Below, piece after piece: positions 34,272-45,328 of a stretch of 64,000 nucleotides of DNA. The notes beneath the pieces are model-generated. The model did no database searches. It was not told the origin of the DNA and worked only from the letters and a program-made list of their open reading frames with translations. The DNA lies in contig VJWN01000039.1 of NCBI GenBank assembly GCA_007644065.1, positions 1 through 64,000 on the forward strand. Direction: 5' to 3'. A program made the position numbers and the translations under genes. The stretch's first letter is position 1; each line of letters opens with the position of its first letter. This stretch comes from Margaritispora aquatica (lineage: Eukaryota > Ascomycota > Leotiomycetes > Helotiales > Discinellaceae).

Positions 34272-34961
34272 GGCGGCAGATTGGCGAGCGACAGAACGGC
34301 AATACCACATATGGAAACTGGTAGATGAGTTCGCTCTCTTATAGAGGATTGAGTGAGGTTAGAGGACGTTGGAGTTCGAAGAGGTTTATTCGCAAACGCT
34401 AATTGTGCTGTGACTAGGTTAGCTCAATGGAAGTGCTTAGCTCGGAGCTTCTCACGTCTACCAGAGGAATCGCAACCCTTCAACGGATTTAGATTGGATA
34501 ATTTAGCGTCTGCCAACTGTCTATTCAGCCAAGTGAACTCAGGCCGGCGAATTGAAAAAAAAAACGGAGGAGAGTACTAGAATAGAGCCTGGATATTGAA
34601 AACCATAGATGCGAGAGGGACGCGTTACGACATCGCGGCCCAAAAATCATTTTTCAGAGGCCCAAAAAGACCAGGAACGCAACTTTCACCCCGCCATGAA
34701 AATGTCATGGCGGGGTTCTCAAACACATCTGATTGATAAAACCGCCGCAAACTAAAGATTGATTTTTCGGGTTGAGATGCAAACTTGATCCAGTATACGA
34801 TACTACTCACGAGTTAATATCGCATAGCTATCTGATCAAACATACGTTGATCTTTAATGTGCGACACTTTCTAATACCTCAAGAAACTTGCATTATACTG
34901 AGACATATCTACGCACAACGAAGACAAACTTAGCTGTCCTCGTCTTCAAACAGTGAAAGTT
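34272..34961. other. Divergent promoter region, 0.7 kb
   Basis: Lies between the 2EXR gene (minus) and the UBA4-like gene (plus). It holds the TATA box at 34336-34343. No further gene is supported. Confidence 0.5.
34336..34343 (-). promoter_or_regulatory. Candidate TATA box of the second 2EXR gene
   Basis: TATAAGAG read on the minus strand, 65 bp upstream of the ATG at 34271. The distance suits a fungal core promoter and helps decide the start codon. Confidence 0.45.
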
Positions 34962-36572
34962 ATGGATTTAGAAGCAGCAGACTGTAGTGCTGAAATGCTT
35001 AAGAAGCAAATAGCAGAAGCAGAAAAACAGTTGGCAAGTCTGAAAGAACAGCTCGAGAAGGTCGAGTTTGTGATTGCTTCAAAGACAACCACGTCTCAAG
35101 ACGATGAAAATTGGAAAACCTCATTGCCTGAAAAGTCTGAAACAAAGGTCAAAAATGGCGAAGAGTTTAAGGAGTTCAATTTAAATGCACCTGATAGTGT
35201 ATCAAAATGGCCACTTTCAGCAGAAGAATATAAAAGATACGGAAGGCAGATGATCGTACCTAGTGTTGGTATTCAAGGTATGCCTTATATTCTCGTCATA
35301 GTAGAAAAAGAAGACAAGGCTAAATTCATCAGGACAACTACGTCTCAAAAAAGCATCAGTCCTGATAGTCGGTGCAGGAGGTTTAGGTTGCCCAGCAGCA
35401 GCATACCTCGCAGGCGCAGGTGTGGGCACAATAGGAATCATAGATGGTGATGTTGTAGAAACATCAAATCTCCATCGCCAAATCTTGCACAATACCAACA
35501 CAGTCGGGATGAAGAAAGTCGATTCCGCTATCCAATATCTCAAAACGTATGTCACTACTTCTCACGTTCCAGCCAAGCATTGTGGATACTGACTCATTCT
35601 AGGCTCAATCCTAACCTAACCTATAACGCACACACCTCGCATCTTACACCTTCAACCGCGGCCACGATCGTACAGCCCTACGACTTAGTCCTAGATTGCA
35701 CCGACCACCCCACATCCCGCTACCTCATCTCTGACATCTGTGTGCTCCTCCGCAAGCCACTCGTCTCCGCCTCAGCTCTCCGCACAGATGGGCAACTCAT
35801 CGTGCTCAACTCGCCTGCCTTGCCAGCTGGTGAAAATGATGGCGGTCCTTGCTATAGGTGCGTATTCCCGAAGCCACCGCCTGCAGAGAGCGTAATGAGT
35901 TGTGGCGACGGAGGAATTTTGGGATCAGTAGTTGGTGTGATGGGTATTCTACAAGCTTTGGAGACTGTTAAGCTCATAGTGAACGGGAAATTGACAGTTC
36001 CTGCTGCAAGTGAAGCAGAGACTGGGTCAAAGAATGAAGCGAGTATGCTGCTATTCTCATCGAACTCAAGTCCACCATTTCGTACCATTCGATTGAGGTC
36101 GAGGAGGAAAGGTTGCTTCGCTTGCTCTGAATCTGCCTCATTAACGCTGGAAAGTCTGTCAAGCGGAAGTCTGGATTATGTGCTTTTCTGTGGAGTCAAC
36201 TCACCAGTGTCGCTTCTGCAACCAGAAGAACGCATCTCAGCAAGCGAGTACGACAAGCAAAGAGGGGAAAATAAGAAACACGTCTTGTTGGATGTGCGAG
36301 AGAAAGTGCAATTTGACATCTGCAATATAGAGGGTAGTATCAATATCCCGTTCTCTAGCTTGCAAGGTAACAGAGAACTGGATGGGGAACTATTGAAGAG
36401 TTGGGAAGGAATGGATGTGCATGTCATATGCAGGCTTGGAAATGACTCACAAGTCATAGCGAGGAAGCTAAAGGACTCTGGATTAGGAGGCGAAGGACAA
36501 TGGATTGGCGATATCGCAGGTGGACTAAGATCTTGGAGGAAAGATGTGGATGCCACTTGGCCAGAGTATTAA
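34962..36572 (+). CDS. UBA4: Adenylyltransferase and sulfurtransferase, MOCS3/Uba4 type
   Basis: Exons 34962-35277, 35333-35546 and 35603-36572 give 499 residues. The protein activates the ubiquitin-like carriers Urm1 and (in the MOCS3 role) the molybdopterin synthase small subunit by adenylation, then transfers sulfur for tRNA thiolation and molybdenum cofactor synthesis in the cytosol. A short coiled coil (residues ~10-45) precedes the E1-like domain. That domain has the GAGGLG nucleotide loop (~117), [13 protein letters not shown], zinc-binding pairs CYRC (~260) and CFAC (~347), and SCGDGG (~276), whose Cys matches the conserved catalytic Cys. The C-terminal rhodanese domain has [15 protein letters not shown] (~404) and the active-site loop CRLGNDS (~453). 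Length and order match the family. The first ATG of the frame is used. Confidence 0.95.
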
Positions 36573-36920
36573 GAAGCTCTGCCCATGTCCAAGAGTCGAG
36601 AAAAGAAGCGAAGATAAACCTTTTACTACACAAGCCTCATGACACTTTGCAGATATTGGAAGAAAAGGGGAATCTTTGTATGGCTTATGACTGGTGATCT
36701 TGCAATCCCATCATGTTGCCTGTCCTATATGTTACTACAAGGGAGATGTTCGTTTCCACAACGCCTGTGTCGCAGCAGCTTGCAGACAATCCTAATTCCA
36801 GCCTGAATCCCAAATCCCTAGGCCTAAAGAGATGATGCTTCGATTCGCATAGTGACATACACATGTTTCCTTTTATCATAATCCTAATCGCACTAATCTC
36901 GCACGGCGTCTAACCACCTA
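36573..36920. other. Convergent intergenic region
   Basis: Short 3' flank shared by the UBA4-like and PAM17 genes. No feature recognised. Confidence 0.5.
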
Positions 36921-37692
36921 TTACTTGACATACATCGTTCGCTTCTTGTTGAATGCTCGGCAATCCTTGAGCCACTGTCGATAGCCGGCCACACTAGAGA
37001 TTTTCTCCCCATAGTAATCTATATTGTGTTAGAGAGATGCGAGTGACCTAGGATTCGCACTTACCGGGTACCGGGTTTGCCATGCTGCTATTGCTTGGAT
37101 CCACCCTAAATCTCTTAATTCTCCTATAAAACTCCTTCTCCTTCTCGTCCATCTGTACCCTGAATTTCCGATTTCGCCAATTGAAGATTCCAGTTCCGAT
37201 GGTTGGTCCAGCGAGCCAGCCCACTCCACCACATGCAAATGTGATCAGACCAAGTGTGATGAAAGGATCCAGAGGAACTTGTCCAACAATGGCGTCCATA
37301 TCCGATCTCGCCAGCACCTCTGCGCCGAGTACAAATCCTCCAACACCGGTAGTCACGGAAGAGCCAAGCTGGAACATTCGTCGATTCTTACGAAGCTTGA
37401 AAAATGTATTCCAGTCTAGATGTGCTGATACTTGTGCGTTTGCGGCTGCGGTATTCAGGGTGGGCGCCGTAGTTGTGGAGGCATATCGGACGGATTGGGT
37501 CATAGGAGAGTTATATTTGAAGTTGACATTGCGCTTTGCAAGAGGAACCCGTCTTTTCGGGGCTGTTGAGCTTTCTTTTGTGCGGAGAGGTGAGGGAGAG
37601 CTAGTAGTTGTGTATGTGCAGGGCGTTAGAAGCGAAGGTTGTAACCGGCAGCCAATTGCTGCGGTTCTGAGAGATGGTGCTGCACCCAGCAT
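36921..37692 (-). CDS. PAM17: Mitochondrial import motor subunit Pam17
   Basis: Exons on the minus strand are 37692-37065 and 37018-36921, giving 241 residues. The 45-bp intron splits the conserved NPVPDYYGEKI motif, which is restored by splicing. Pam17 is an inner-membrane subunit of the presequence translocase-associated motor and helps organise Pam16/Pam18 at TIM23. The first ~70 residues are a basic, Ser/Thr-rich mitochondrial presequence. The core reads LDWNTFFKLRKNRRMFQLGS, followed by two membrane helices (near 120-140 and 150-175) and FNWRNRKFRVQMDEKEKEF. The last exon encodes SVAGYRQWLKDCRAFNKKR, the conserved C-terminus. Confidence 0.95.
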
Positions 37693-38177
37693 CTTTCCTT
37701 GCAGATCGTAAAGTTGTGTTTTAGGACTGTGACGATGAAGTCTGTTGATTTACTATATGAGGCTGGAGCTGCTCGAAGCATGAAATCTGGGCGTCTAAAA
37801 TAAGCGCCAAAGGCGGCTATTGAGGCCAATTGAAACAGGTACGACTTAGTGATGATTCAACCCAATTCCTCTCCCTTACATCATATTGTTATGGACACCC
37901 TGAATTGTGGATAAGAATAATCAAATGTCATATCTTCGAGTCCTACCTTTATGATAATCTGGAGCCTGTCAGAAGGAAACCTCGAAATGCTCGGATCTGG
38001 TAAGTACCAAGTAGCATTTGAAGCTCACGTTGACGGCGCGATCAAGTCAGGCTTCCTCCATCTCAGCCGATTCCAAACCGACTTGGCCGGTTTCTGGGTG
38101 GAAGATGAGTGATCCTTACAGTCATGGCTCTTATTCATCATTACAAGAAAGGGAAACCAGGTTTTCGAGCTGAGGCG
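37693..38177. other. Divergent promoter region, 0.5 kb
   Basis: Lies between PAM17 (minus) and the chromodomain gene (plus). An ATG at 38105 opens a 22-codon plus-strand frame that ends before the chromodomain frame begins. It could be an upstream ORF or an alternative first exon. Confidence 0.4.
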
Positions 38178-39794
38178 ATGCCTCCTCCTCTCAAACTTGA
38201 ATTCGACTTCGTTGTTGCTGAGCGTGTGGAATACGTCCCAAACTCTGGCCCAGCTATGCTACCAATTGGGATACAGCCCATTCACGATCTCGAAGGTATT
38301 ATTGAGAACATTTTCGTGGCTGATGGCGTTGCACGGTATATCGTGACATATGAGAATGAACCAGCAGTAAGGTTGTCTGTTAGAGCCGAGAGAGTGAGGG
38401 ACTATGTCTCAGCGCGGACGCTTGAGGAGTGGGAATGGAAGGAAACGCAAGTTCAGAATAAGATCGAGCGAGATCGACTTGATTCTAAAGCCAAAGCCAA
38501 GCGAGCAAGGGAAGCCAAATTGTTGGAACTGAAAGAAGTAAAAGAAGCACGTGAGTCGGTTTTTGAAAAGAGGAAAGCTGGCAGACCGATGAAGAGGAAG
38601 AGTCGCGGGGGTGGATTTGGACCTGCTGTGAACAGGAAATCCTCATTCGCATCTATAGGGCAAGGAGCTGTTTTGAGACATGGAATATCATCTGCGATAT
38701 CTCCTAAGAACAACGATCGTCTGGTTCAAGAATCAACAATCATTTCGCCTAGACGCCCCAGTGCAACAACTACGTCCAAACAGCATGGCTTGGCTGAACC
38801 TGCTTATTCCGATGTTGAAAGCGAGGAGGAGGCTTGTGAGGAGGAAGAGGAGAGCGAAGCAGGCGAGGATGATGGCGATGACCCTTCAGCTTTAAATCGT
38901 CAATTGAACGGAAGTCCCTCCCAATCTCTACACAATTCTAAGCCATTACAGCAGAGGTTGATAGGATAACCTGGAAGCAAATCTCGGTCATTATTTGAAA
39001 ACAGATTTGCGACCAAGAGAAGCCGTCAGCCTTCTAGTTCTGTAGGATCAGGGCCTCAATCATCGTTAGGCCATGATGCTAAACGACCAAGATCATTCGG
39101 AATTGACGACTCTGAGGCAACTCCTTCCAGTCGAGCTACCCCTGAGGTATTTCATGGGCTTGACAGGTATGAAATTATACTTGAAACATCACCCAAAGAC
39201 CCAAGTCGAGCAATACTTTCAAAGGTTCCTACAAAATCAGGCTTGCCAAAACATGAAACGGCTGCTGCGAGATTTAGAAGAGAAAAGGCTGAAGCTAATT
39301 TAGCCACCTTTAACGCCAGATATGCCATTGAACCGGTAGCTGCTTCCAATCCACAGCTTGTAGCCTCAATGCTACCAGTACAAAATACTCCCAATACTGC
39401 GACACCACGCTCAAGTCAGTCTAACCAACAACTAGCTATCCACGATGATAATCCTGAACACCAACGATCAGATCGTAGTCCCTCCCGAGTCTCTGTCAGA
39501 TATCAGGAGCCTCTGATAGAACCTGAAGGTGAAGAAGCAGAGATTGAATACACGATTGACTGTATCCTAGCGGAAGAATGGTGTGGTGAAGTGTTATATT
39601 ATCTAATCAAGTGGGAAGGGGATTACCTGGACACATGGGAACCTGATGATAATGTTGGGAGGGGGGCTATCAAGGAGTGGAATAAAAAGAAAAGACGTTT
39701 TGCTCAATCAAAAGGGAAGAAGAGGAAATCCAGAACTTCAATCAATGAGGCGCAGGCACAAGGCAGGAGCGGTGATGTATTGGTGAGCGACTGA
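38178..39794 (+). CDS. Chromodomain protein, frame broken by one TAA
   Basis: The frame is open from 38178 to 39794 except for a TAA at 38967-38969; coding character is equally good on both sides. The N-terminal part (~264 residues) has LEGIIENIFVADGVARYIVTY, a long basic helix (KAKAKRAREAKLLELKEV) and an acidic patch. The C-terminal part carries a chromodomain near its end: EYTIDCILAEEW..EVLYYLIKWEGDY.DTWEPDDNV, with the aromatic cage positions (Y, W, W) present, so methyl-lysine binding is plausible. The TAA could be removed by a 48-bp intron (38957-39004) with a weak GTTGAT donor and ACAG acceptor that keeps frame. It could also be a real C-to-T nonsense mutation of CAA. An ATG at 38124 is an alternative start. 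Confidence 0.65.
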
Positions 39795-40866
39795 CTGCTT
39801 TCAAAGGGTCCATCTCTTCCCATACCGAAGACGAACGCGGTCAAGGAGAAAACAGGGTTCTCTAGGTGAGATGCATGACTGCCCAGAAAGGACAGGAATC
39901 ATATTCTCAGGATGTGCTCATCGCTCGAAGCATACAATCTATGCTGTATAGGATTCAACAGGAACATGCACATCCAAGCGAATAAACTGGCCTGGCAGAA
40001 AAACAAGATGAAGCAAACGTCAAGAGCAACGCTCGCAATCCACTGCGCGTTGAACAACGGGATGAACACCTAATTAGATGAGTGTGATTTGGAAGAAAGA
40101 AGTCTCGAGGACAAGTGAGAGATGCGAGCTATAGTAAGAGTGTCTGATAGTCAGCGAGCTATCTCCCTTCTTCGATCCCGAGCTTCGTCCGTTGCCTCAC
40201 TCCTAATTAAATCGCCGGCTCTTGACGGCAGTGTTTGCATGATCTTCCAAGTTCACATAAGAGTATTTTATCTCCGCAAGCTCGCTACCGGATGAAAGGC
40301 TATGTTTGATCGAAGGTCCACGAATCGCCAAGCAATTCCAAATCCCAGCAAGTTGATAATAAATATACTCATCGCAATCGGAATTGCTTCTAGATTACAG
40401 ATATCCAGCGTTGTCACATTATCATCTACCTCGGTCAATATGACCGTCGTGAAGCGCCCAATGGTGCCCATGCTTAGATGCCGGAGTGTATAGCGCGGGG
40501 TTTTGTGGGGTACAATTGAACCTCCAGCAAGGAAATGCCCCGGCAGTGGGATTTTTTTCGTGAATTTACATTGGCCACAGCTCTCACATGGTCAAGAATC
40601 AAAATACCAAATCAGGTAGATTTTAGTGTTCATCATGTGAAGGAAGCATGCTTCCGTCTGATGACAGGCGCACTATGTGCTTCGTTAGCTCTACGTAGTG
40701 ATTACTTGCTTGAGGAGAAAGTGCCGACGATCGAGTCTTAATACACTTCCTCCCGCTCTCTGTTCTTTTGAGAATTCTCATTTTGTGCTTTGGTAATTGT
40801 TTCTTTGTTGTGGTGAAGCTGTATTTGAGTTGACCTCGCTTGAACGAATCCGAAAATCCCGAAAAG
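39795..40866. other. Intergenic, 1.1 kb
   Basis: Separates the chromodomain gene from the transporter gene. Short frames on both strands show no start, domain or splice support. The last 100 bases are probably leader of the transporter gene. Confidence 0.5.
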
Positions 40867-42629
40867 ATGGCTGCCATGAAGGAGATGCATGATATTGATC
40901 AGAGCAGTACGGAGAAAGGAAACTTTGACACACAGCTCGAGAATGGAGATGCGAAGAACTTGTATGATGGGCGACTACCTCCAGATCCAGATGGGCATTT
41001 GAGCGCTGAAGAACGAGCTGCTATTGTGAGTCTTTATTTCAAATTTCAATCTCTGTTGCGCTTAGACTAGACTTGGGCTGACCTTCGCCAAGGACCGGAA
41101 GCTTCTGTGGAAGCTTGATTTAACGTTGATTCCATGGGTATGTCCTCCACTCCCCAAACAATTTTAATGAGGACAATACTGACAATAACAGCTCTGCGTC
41201 CTCTACCTACTGTCTTTTCTTGACAGAACCAATATTGGCAATGCAAAGATCAGCGGTTTGCAGACTAGTTTGCACAACATGACTACCGGACAGTATAATG
41301 CAACTCTCTCGATCTTTTTTGTCAGCTATGCTGTCTTTGAGCCATTGACGAACATTTTGTTGAAGAAGTTGAGGCCGAGTGTGTTCATTCCTATTATCAT
41401 GTAAGTTTACCTCCATTGCCAACACTACTCCACTCGGACAAGAAGCCAACATCAGTAAGGGTGATCTGGGGCATATGCATGACTTTTATGGGCTTCGTTG
41501 AGAATTGGTCTGGTCTCATGGCTGCACGAGTGAGTACTTCTTATTTATATTTTTGAACTGCAAATGCTTAGAGAAACAGTGGTGGCTCGGCGTAGCAGAA
41601 GCAGGTCTCTTTCCAGGCATAAACTACTACCTGTCCTGCTGGTACCGACGCTCCGAATTTGGCATCCGCGCTGCCATCTTCTTCTCTGCCGCCGCGGTAT
41701 CTGGCTCCTTCGGTGGTCTCCTTGCTGCAGCCATCACGAAGATGAATGGTCTCGGTGGCCGTCCAGGATGGGCATGGATCTTTATCCTTGAGGGCCTCGT
41801 GACCGTGTTGTTCGGTGTAGCTTCTTTCTGGGCTGTTCACGATTTTCCCGATGAGGCTACGTTCCTGTCTGAGACAGATAGAGCGCGAGTTGTGAGGAGA
41901 CTGAAGAGGGACCAACAGAGCAGTGCCGAGCATGAGGAGTTCAAGATGCAATACGTGTGGATGGCGCTGAAGGACTACAAGATGTGGCTAGGCATGGTGA
42001 TCTACATGGGTTGCGACATGCCTTTGTATGCATTCTCGCTCTTCTTACCGAGCATCGTCAAAGACCTAGGCTATTCGTCCACAAAAGCACAGCTACTCAG
42101 TGTGCCGCCCTACGCAGCAGCAGCTGTGATGACGATATTCATCGGCTGGGTAGCAGATCGTACTCGCCAACGAGGGTTGTGCAATATCTGCGTCTCGTTC
42201 CTTGGGATTGCAGGTTTCGCTATCCAGCTTGCCTCGCACTCACCGCATGTGAAGTACGCAGGCGTGTTCCTAGGTGCGGTGGGCATCTATCCGTGTATCT
42301 CGAACACGATCTCCTGGACTAGCAATAACATCGAGGGTGTGTACAAACGAGGTGTGGTGCTCGGTTTTGTGATCGGATGGGGTAACTTGAATGGGATTGT
42401 CAGCTCGAATATCTATCGCAGTCCGCCGAAGTATACGGTGGGTCATAGTACTGTTATGGCGTATATGATTGTCTGTTTACTTGGGGGAAGTGTGCTGTTG
42501 AGGATGCTGCTGGTGAGGGAGAATAGGCTGAGGAGGGAGGGGAAGAGGGATGTGTGGGTGGAGGGGTTGAGTGAGAGGGAGGTGGAGGGACTAGGGGATA
42601 GGAGGCCGGGGTTTTATTATACACTTTGA
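40867..42629 (+). CDS. MFS transporter, anion:cation symporter type
   Basis: Exons 40867-41025, 41093-41137, 41192-41400, 41460-41529 and 41580-42629 give 510 residues. Two acceptors are AAG rather than CAG/TAG, but the frame and family motifs are restored. The protein starts with a ~55-residue polar tail. DRKLLWKLDLTLIPW then leads into LCVLYLLSFLDRTNIGNAKI, the hallmark of the fungal ACS (Dal5/allantoate and vitamin permease-like) subfamily. GVAEAGLFPGINYYLSCWYR and WAWIFILEGLVTVLFG are further family signatures. Twelve helices can be traced, and the loop between halves holds DFPDEATFLSETDRARVVRRL. The likely substrate is a small carboxylate, vitamin or nitrogen compound; the sequence does not say which. 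Confidence 0.92.
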
Positions 42630-43510
42630 GCGTGTGTATGTGTGGGTGTTGGTGAGCGCATGGAAAGATATATGATGAATTGATGTTGGGAAATGAAAAG
42701 TTTGAGATCATGATCGTTTACTTTTTTGTCGTCCGTTCGCATCGCTTCAATATCAACGCTGTTCTTCGTCGATGAGCAAATACGGATACATATTTACTAC
42801 AACCGTGATTAATCCGTCAATCTCAGTGGCCAGTTGTTTATTTTTCCATGGTTCAAGCGTAGGATGTAACGAAAAAGTGATGTTCAATTGGCTGGAGTGC
42901 CGCTGGAGCTGATTCCATCTCGAAAGGCAGACTCGTTTCATCTCACTGTGCGAGCCTCAAAATGAGAGCCTTCCTTCCTGCATATAGATGCTTTTCGCGG
43001 TAAATGAAAAAATAATTAGAAAGTGCGATTTGAGACACTAATAATGAAGAAATCAAAAACAAACCGGAGCGCGCTGCGTGGCGAACGATGGGCTGGTCTC
43101 ACGGTACAGCTGCTATTCTCGCGGTCCTGTGCTCCATTTGGTTGGCTCGCGATGAAGGATATCCCAAACTTCTGTATGGTCTACGAGCGCTTTTTGGGAT
43201 GGAAATCACCGCATATGGTTCTCACTCACAAGGCCTACGGTGTGTGATAGACAAAACTCGATGGACTCCACACACACTTCTCAGAGGCTGCTCTTACTTA
43301 GTCAACCTAATCCCTCCTAGTCTCACGACGCAAAACTCGTCATTTGAGCCCCAAGCTCACATTGATATGAAAGAAAACGTCAGTACTTTGGGATGCTCGA
43401 GTTAGTCGACAGTAGAGTATGCATATGCAAATTCATTCATTTCTCTCAATCACACTTATGAACGGTGGATCGCAAATCAATTTATTTCTCCCAATCACAC
43501 TCATGGATGA
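42630..43510. other. Intergenic, 0.9 kb
   Basis: A plus-strand frame at 43088-43405 begins with ATG and a hydrophobic stretch (TAAILAVLCSIWLA), so it could be a signal-peptide exon of the doubtful gene at 43511. No splice join could be confirmed. A 45-bp imperfect tandem duplication lies at 43424-43513. Confidence 0.4.
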
Positions 43511-43513
43511 TCG
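43424..43513 (+). repeat. 45-bp imperfect tandem duplication
   Basis: Two adjacent 45-bp units share the core TCTCTCAATCACACT/TCTCCCAATCACACT and TATGAACGGTGG/CATGGATGATCG. In one frame they read as QI.SFLSITLMNGGS and QI.LFLPITLMDDRS. It lies directly upstream of the doubtful Ser/Thr-rich gene. Confidence 0.6.
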
Positions 43514-44470
43514 ATCATCGATGAGTCTCTACGCGAAGGGTGGCATTTTTACCATGCTCCCACGGGCGTGGTCGAGGCACTGCGTATCACTGTCTCGAGA
43601 GCGTTGAGCTGGAGATGTGATAGCTATCTGGATCGTTCGAGTCTTGAAATCTCCGCAAGCTCGACGAAATCGTGGATGTGGCAAGCGACGTGGACGGAAC
43701 CTGTGCCTTCGTCAGCAACCTCTTCGTCAACCGACCTCAATTCGACTCAAACTCAAACTCAAACTCAAAGCGAGAATAATGAGGTAAAGCCAGTTGTGAC
43801 GAGTCTATCTTCTTCTACACCTTGTTCTTCTGAAAGCATAGCAACACCAACACCAACCCCTTCCTTCACCACCGAGATCACAGCATCTGTGAGCAAGGTA
43901 ACAACGTATGACTTGACAACCAAAGCTGATTACATGAGGAGATAGGCCGGGTGCTGGAATTCCTGGAATGAGGGCTCAAGATGGATAACTCTTCGTAGGT
44001 AGAAACTCATATCAATGAGCGATAGAGCAAGTTAATGTCGCTTAGCACCAGCTAGGATGACATTGGATGGTTATTGCAAAGGCGGAGTTTCTACATCCTC
44101 CAAGACCCATACAACAACAGCATCAAGTGGACTCAAGACTTCAACTCGCCCTGCACACATCTCAGCTGCACCAACTCAGGCCTCATATGCACCTGCATCG
44201 GACCCAGAATCCGATCCAGCCGTGGTGGTTTCGGCGTCTTCTGCTTCGTTGAGCTGGGGTTTATCAGCAGATGGAATGATGAGCTTGGTGCTTTCACCTG
44301 CAGCATTACTTGCGAGTGCGACTGGTGTCTGGGTGGCGTGGACGACATTGATATGGATGAAGAGCCAGGCGAATGTGCATCATCAGCAGCAGATCCAGCT
44401 TGCTTGTCTTAGTAGTGCTGAGTTGGGCCAGCGAAATGTGGAAGTTAGGGTTGATGTTTTTGTTGAATGA
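43511..44470 (+). CDS. Doubtful Ser/Thr-rich membrane protein gene, 5' end unresolved
   Basis: Two frames can be joined by a 150-bp intron (43906-44055, GTATGA donor, GCTAG acceptor), giving a Thr/Ser-rich run that continues across the junction. The first part contains TQTQTQTQ and TPTPTP tracts; the second reads GYCKGGVSTSSKTHTTT and ends with a hydrophobic segment (MMSLVLSPAALLASATGVWVAW) and a short tail. No ATG opens the first frame before 43676, so an upstream exon is missing or the gene is degraded. If real it would be a wall-associated single-pass protein. Confidence 0.33.
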
Positions 44471-44709
44471 CTTCGCTCGCAGCTTTAGCTTAAATAGAGA
44501 TGAAAATGAGGGTCGTTAGGATAAAGTGCGCGATGATGACCTGTGTTTATTCAATTCGCTCTCGGTGCTAAGGGAAAATTACGTAGTACAGACAATCTTC
44601 TTCACCACCAAACTGATTTCCTCAACCGGTAATCTTCACGTCCCTCGGTCTCACATCCTACTATGCAACTCACTGGACTTTCTGTCCTTTTCACCACGAC
44701 TTCATACAC

Positions 44710-45328
44710 TTACAACTCCTCAACGTTCTTTCCACTGTGCTTGAAGACAAGCTTGGCCTCCTCCAAAGCACTCTTGCTAGGCATGCCTATGGTTTCACAC
44801 GAGTCAGTATCATATCATCATCACATGCTAAAACCCAGCCTCTTCCAGTCAAGACATGAGATCACATGACTTACAGAACAAGCATCGCTCCTCGCACTTG
44901 GACTCGGGGGCCTTGCCACCCTTGCAGTAACAAGTGACCTTGTTTCCAGCAGCAGAGCAAGTGGGCGACATCTTCGAGGCTTCACAGAACTCCTTGCAGT
45001 CGGCCTCATCTTCAGCGTCACAGCCGTCGGCGATGCTGAACTTTGGCACTGTGGCGTTTGTCAGCCACGTATTGGGTTAGATGTTAGATGAAGGGAAGGA
45101 GAAATATACCTCTGGTGCTTGCTTTAGCATCGGCGCTGGTGATGACAGACAAGTGGGAAGCTGGTGCTGCAACTATCGTGAAAGTCAGCTGTGTTGTGCA
45201 TACGTAGCTAGCTAGCTAGCTATCTAGGCAACTAGGTGATGACGGCGCTTACCCTGAATGTCAACAGCAACAGCTGCAACAAAAGCCACGAGGGCAGAGA
45301 GAGTGATTGCTGACTTAAAGAATTGCAT
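44710..45328 (-). CDS. Small secreted Cys-rich protein
   Basis: Exons on the minus strand are 45328-45253, 45172-45110, 45048-44875 and 44786-44710, giving 129 residues. All junctions keep frame (introns 80, 61 and 88 bp). A signal peptide (ITLSALVAFVAAVAV) is followed by a short propeptide-like region. The mature core has nine Cys in the order C...C-x3-C...C...C-x-C...C-x3-C-x2-C, where the C-x3-C and C-x-C spacing recalls Cys-stabilised alpha-beta (defensin-like) folds. The C-terminus (KSALEEAKLVFKHSGKN) is helical and Cys-free. Candidate secreted effector or antimicrobial-type protein; the function is not shown by the sequence. Four exons for so short a protein is unusual here. A TAGC microsatellite lies in the first intron. 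Confidence 0.8.
45204..45224. repeat. TAGC microsatellite in intron 1
   Basis: About five near-perfect TAGC units lie in the first intron of the small secreted protein gene. Simple repeat only. Confidence 0.7.
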
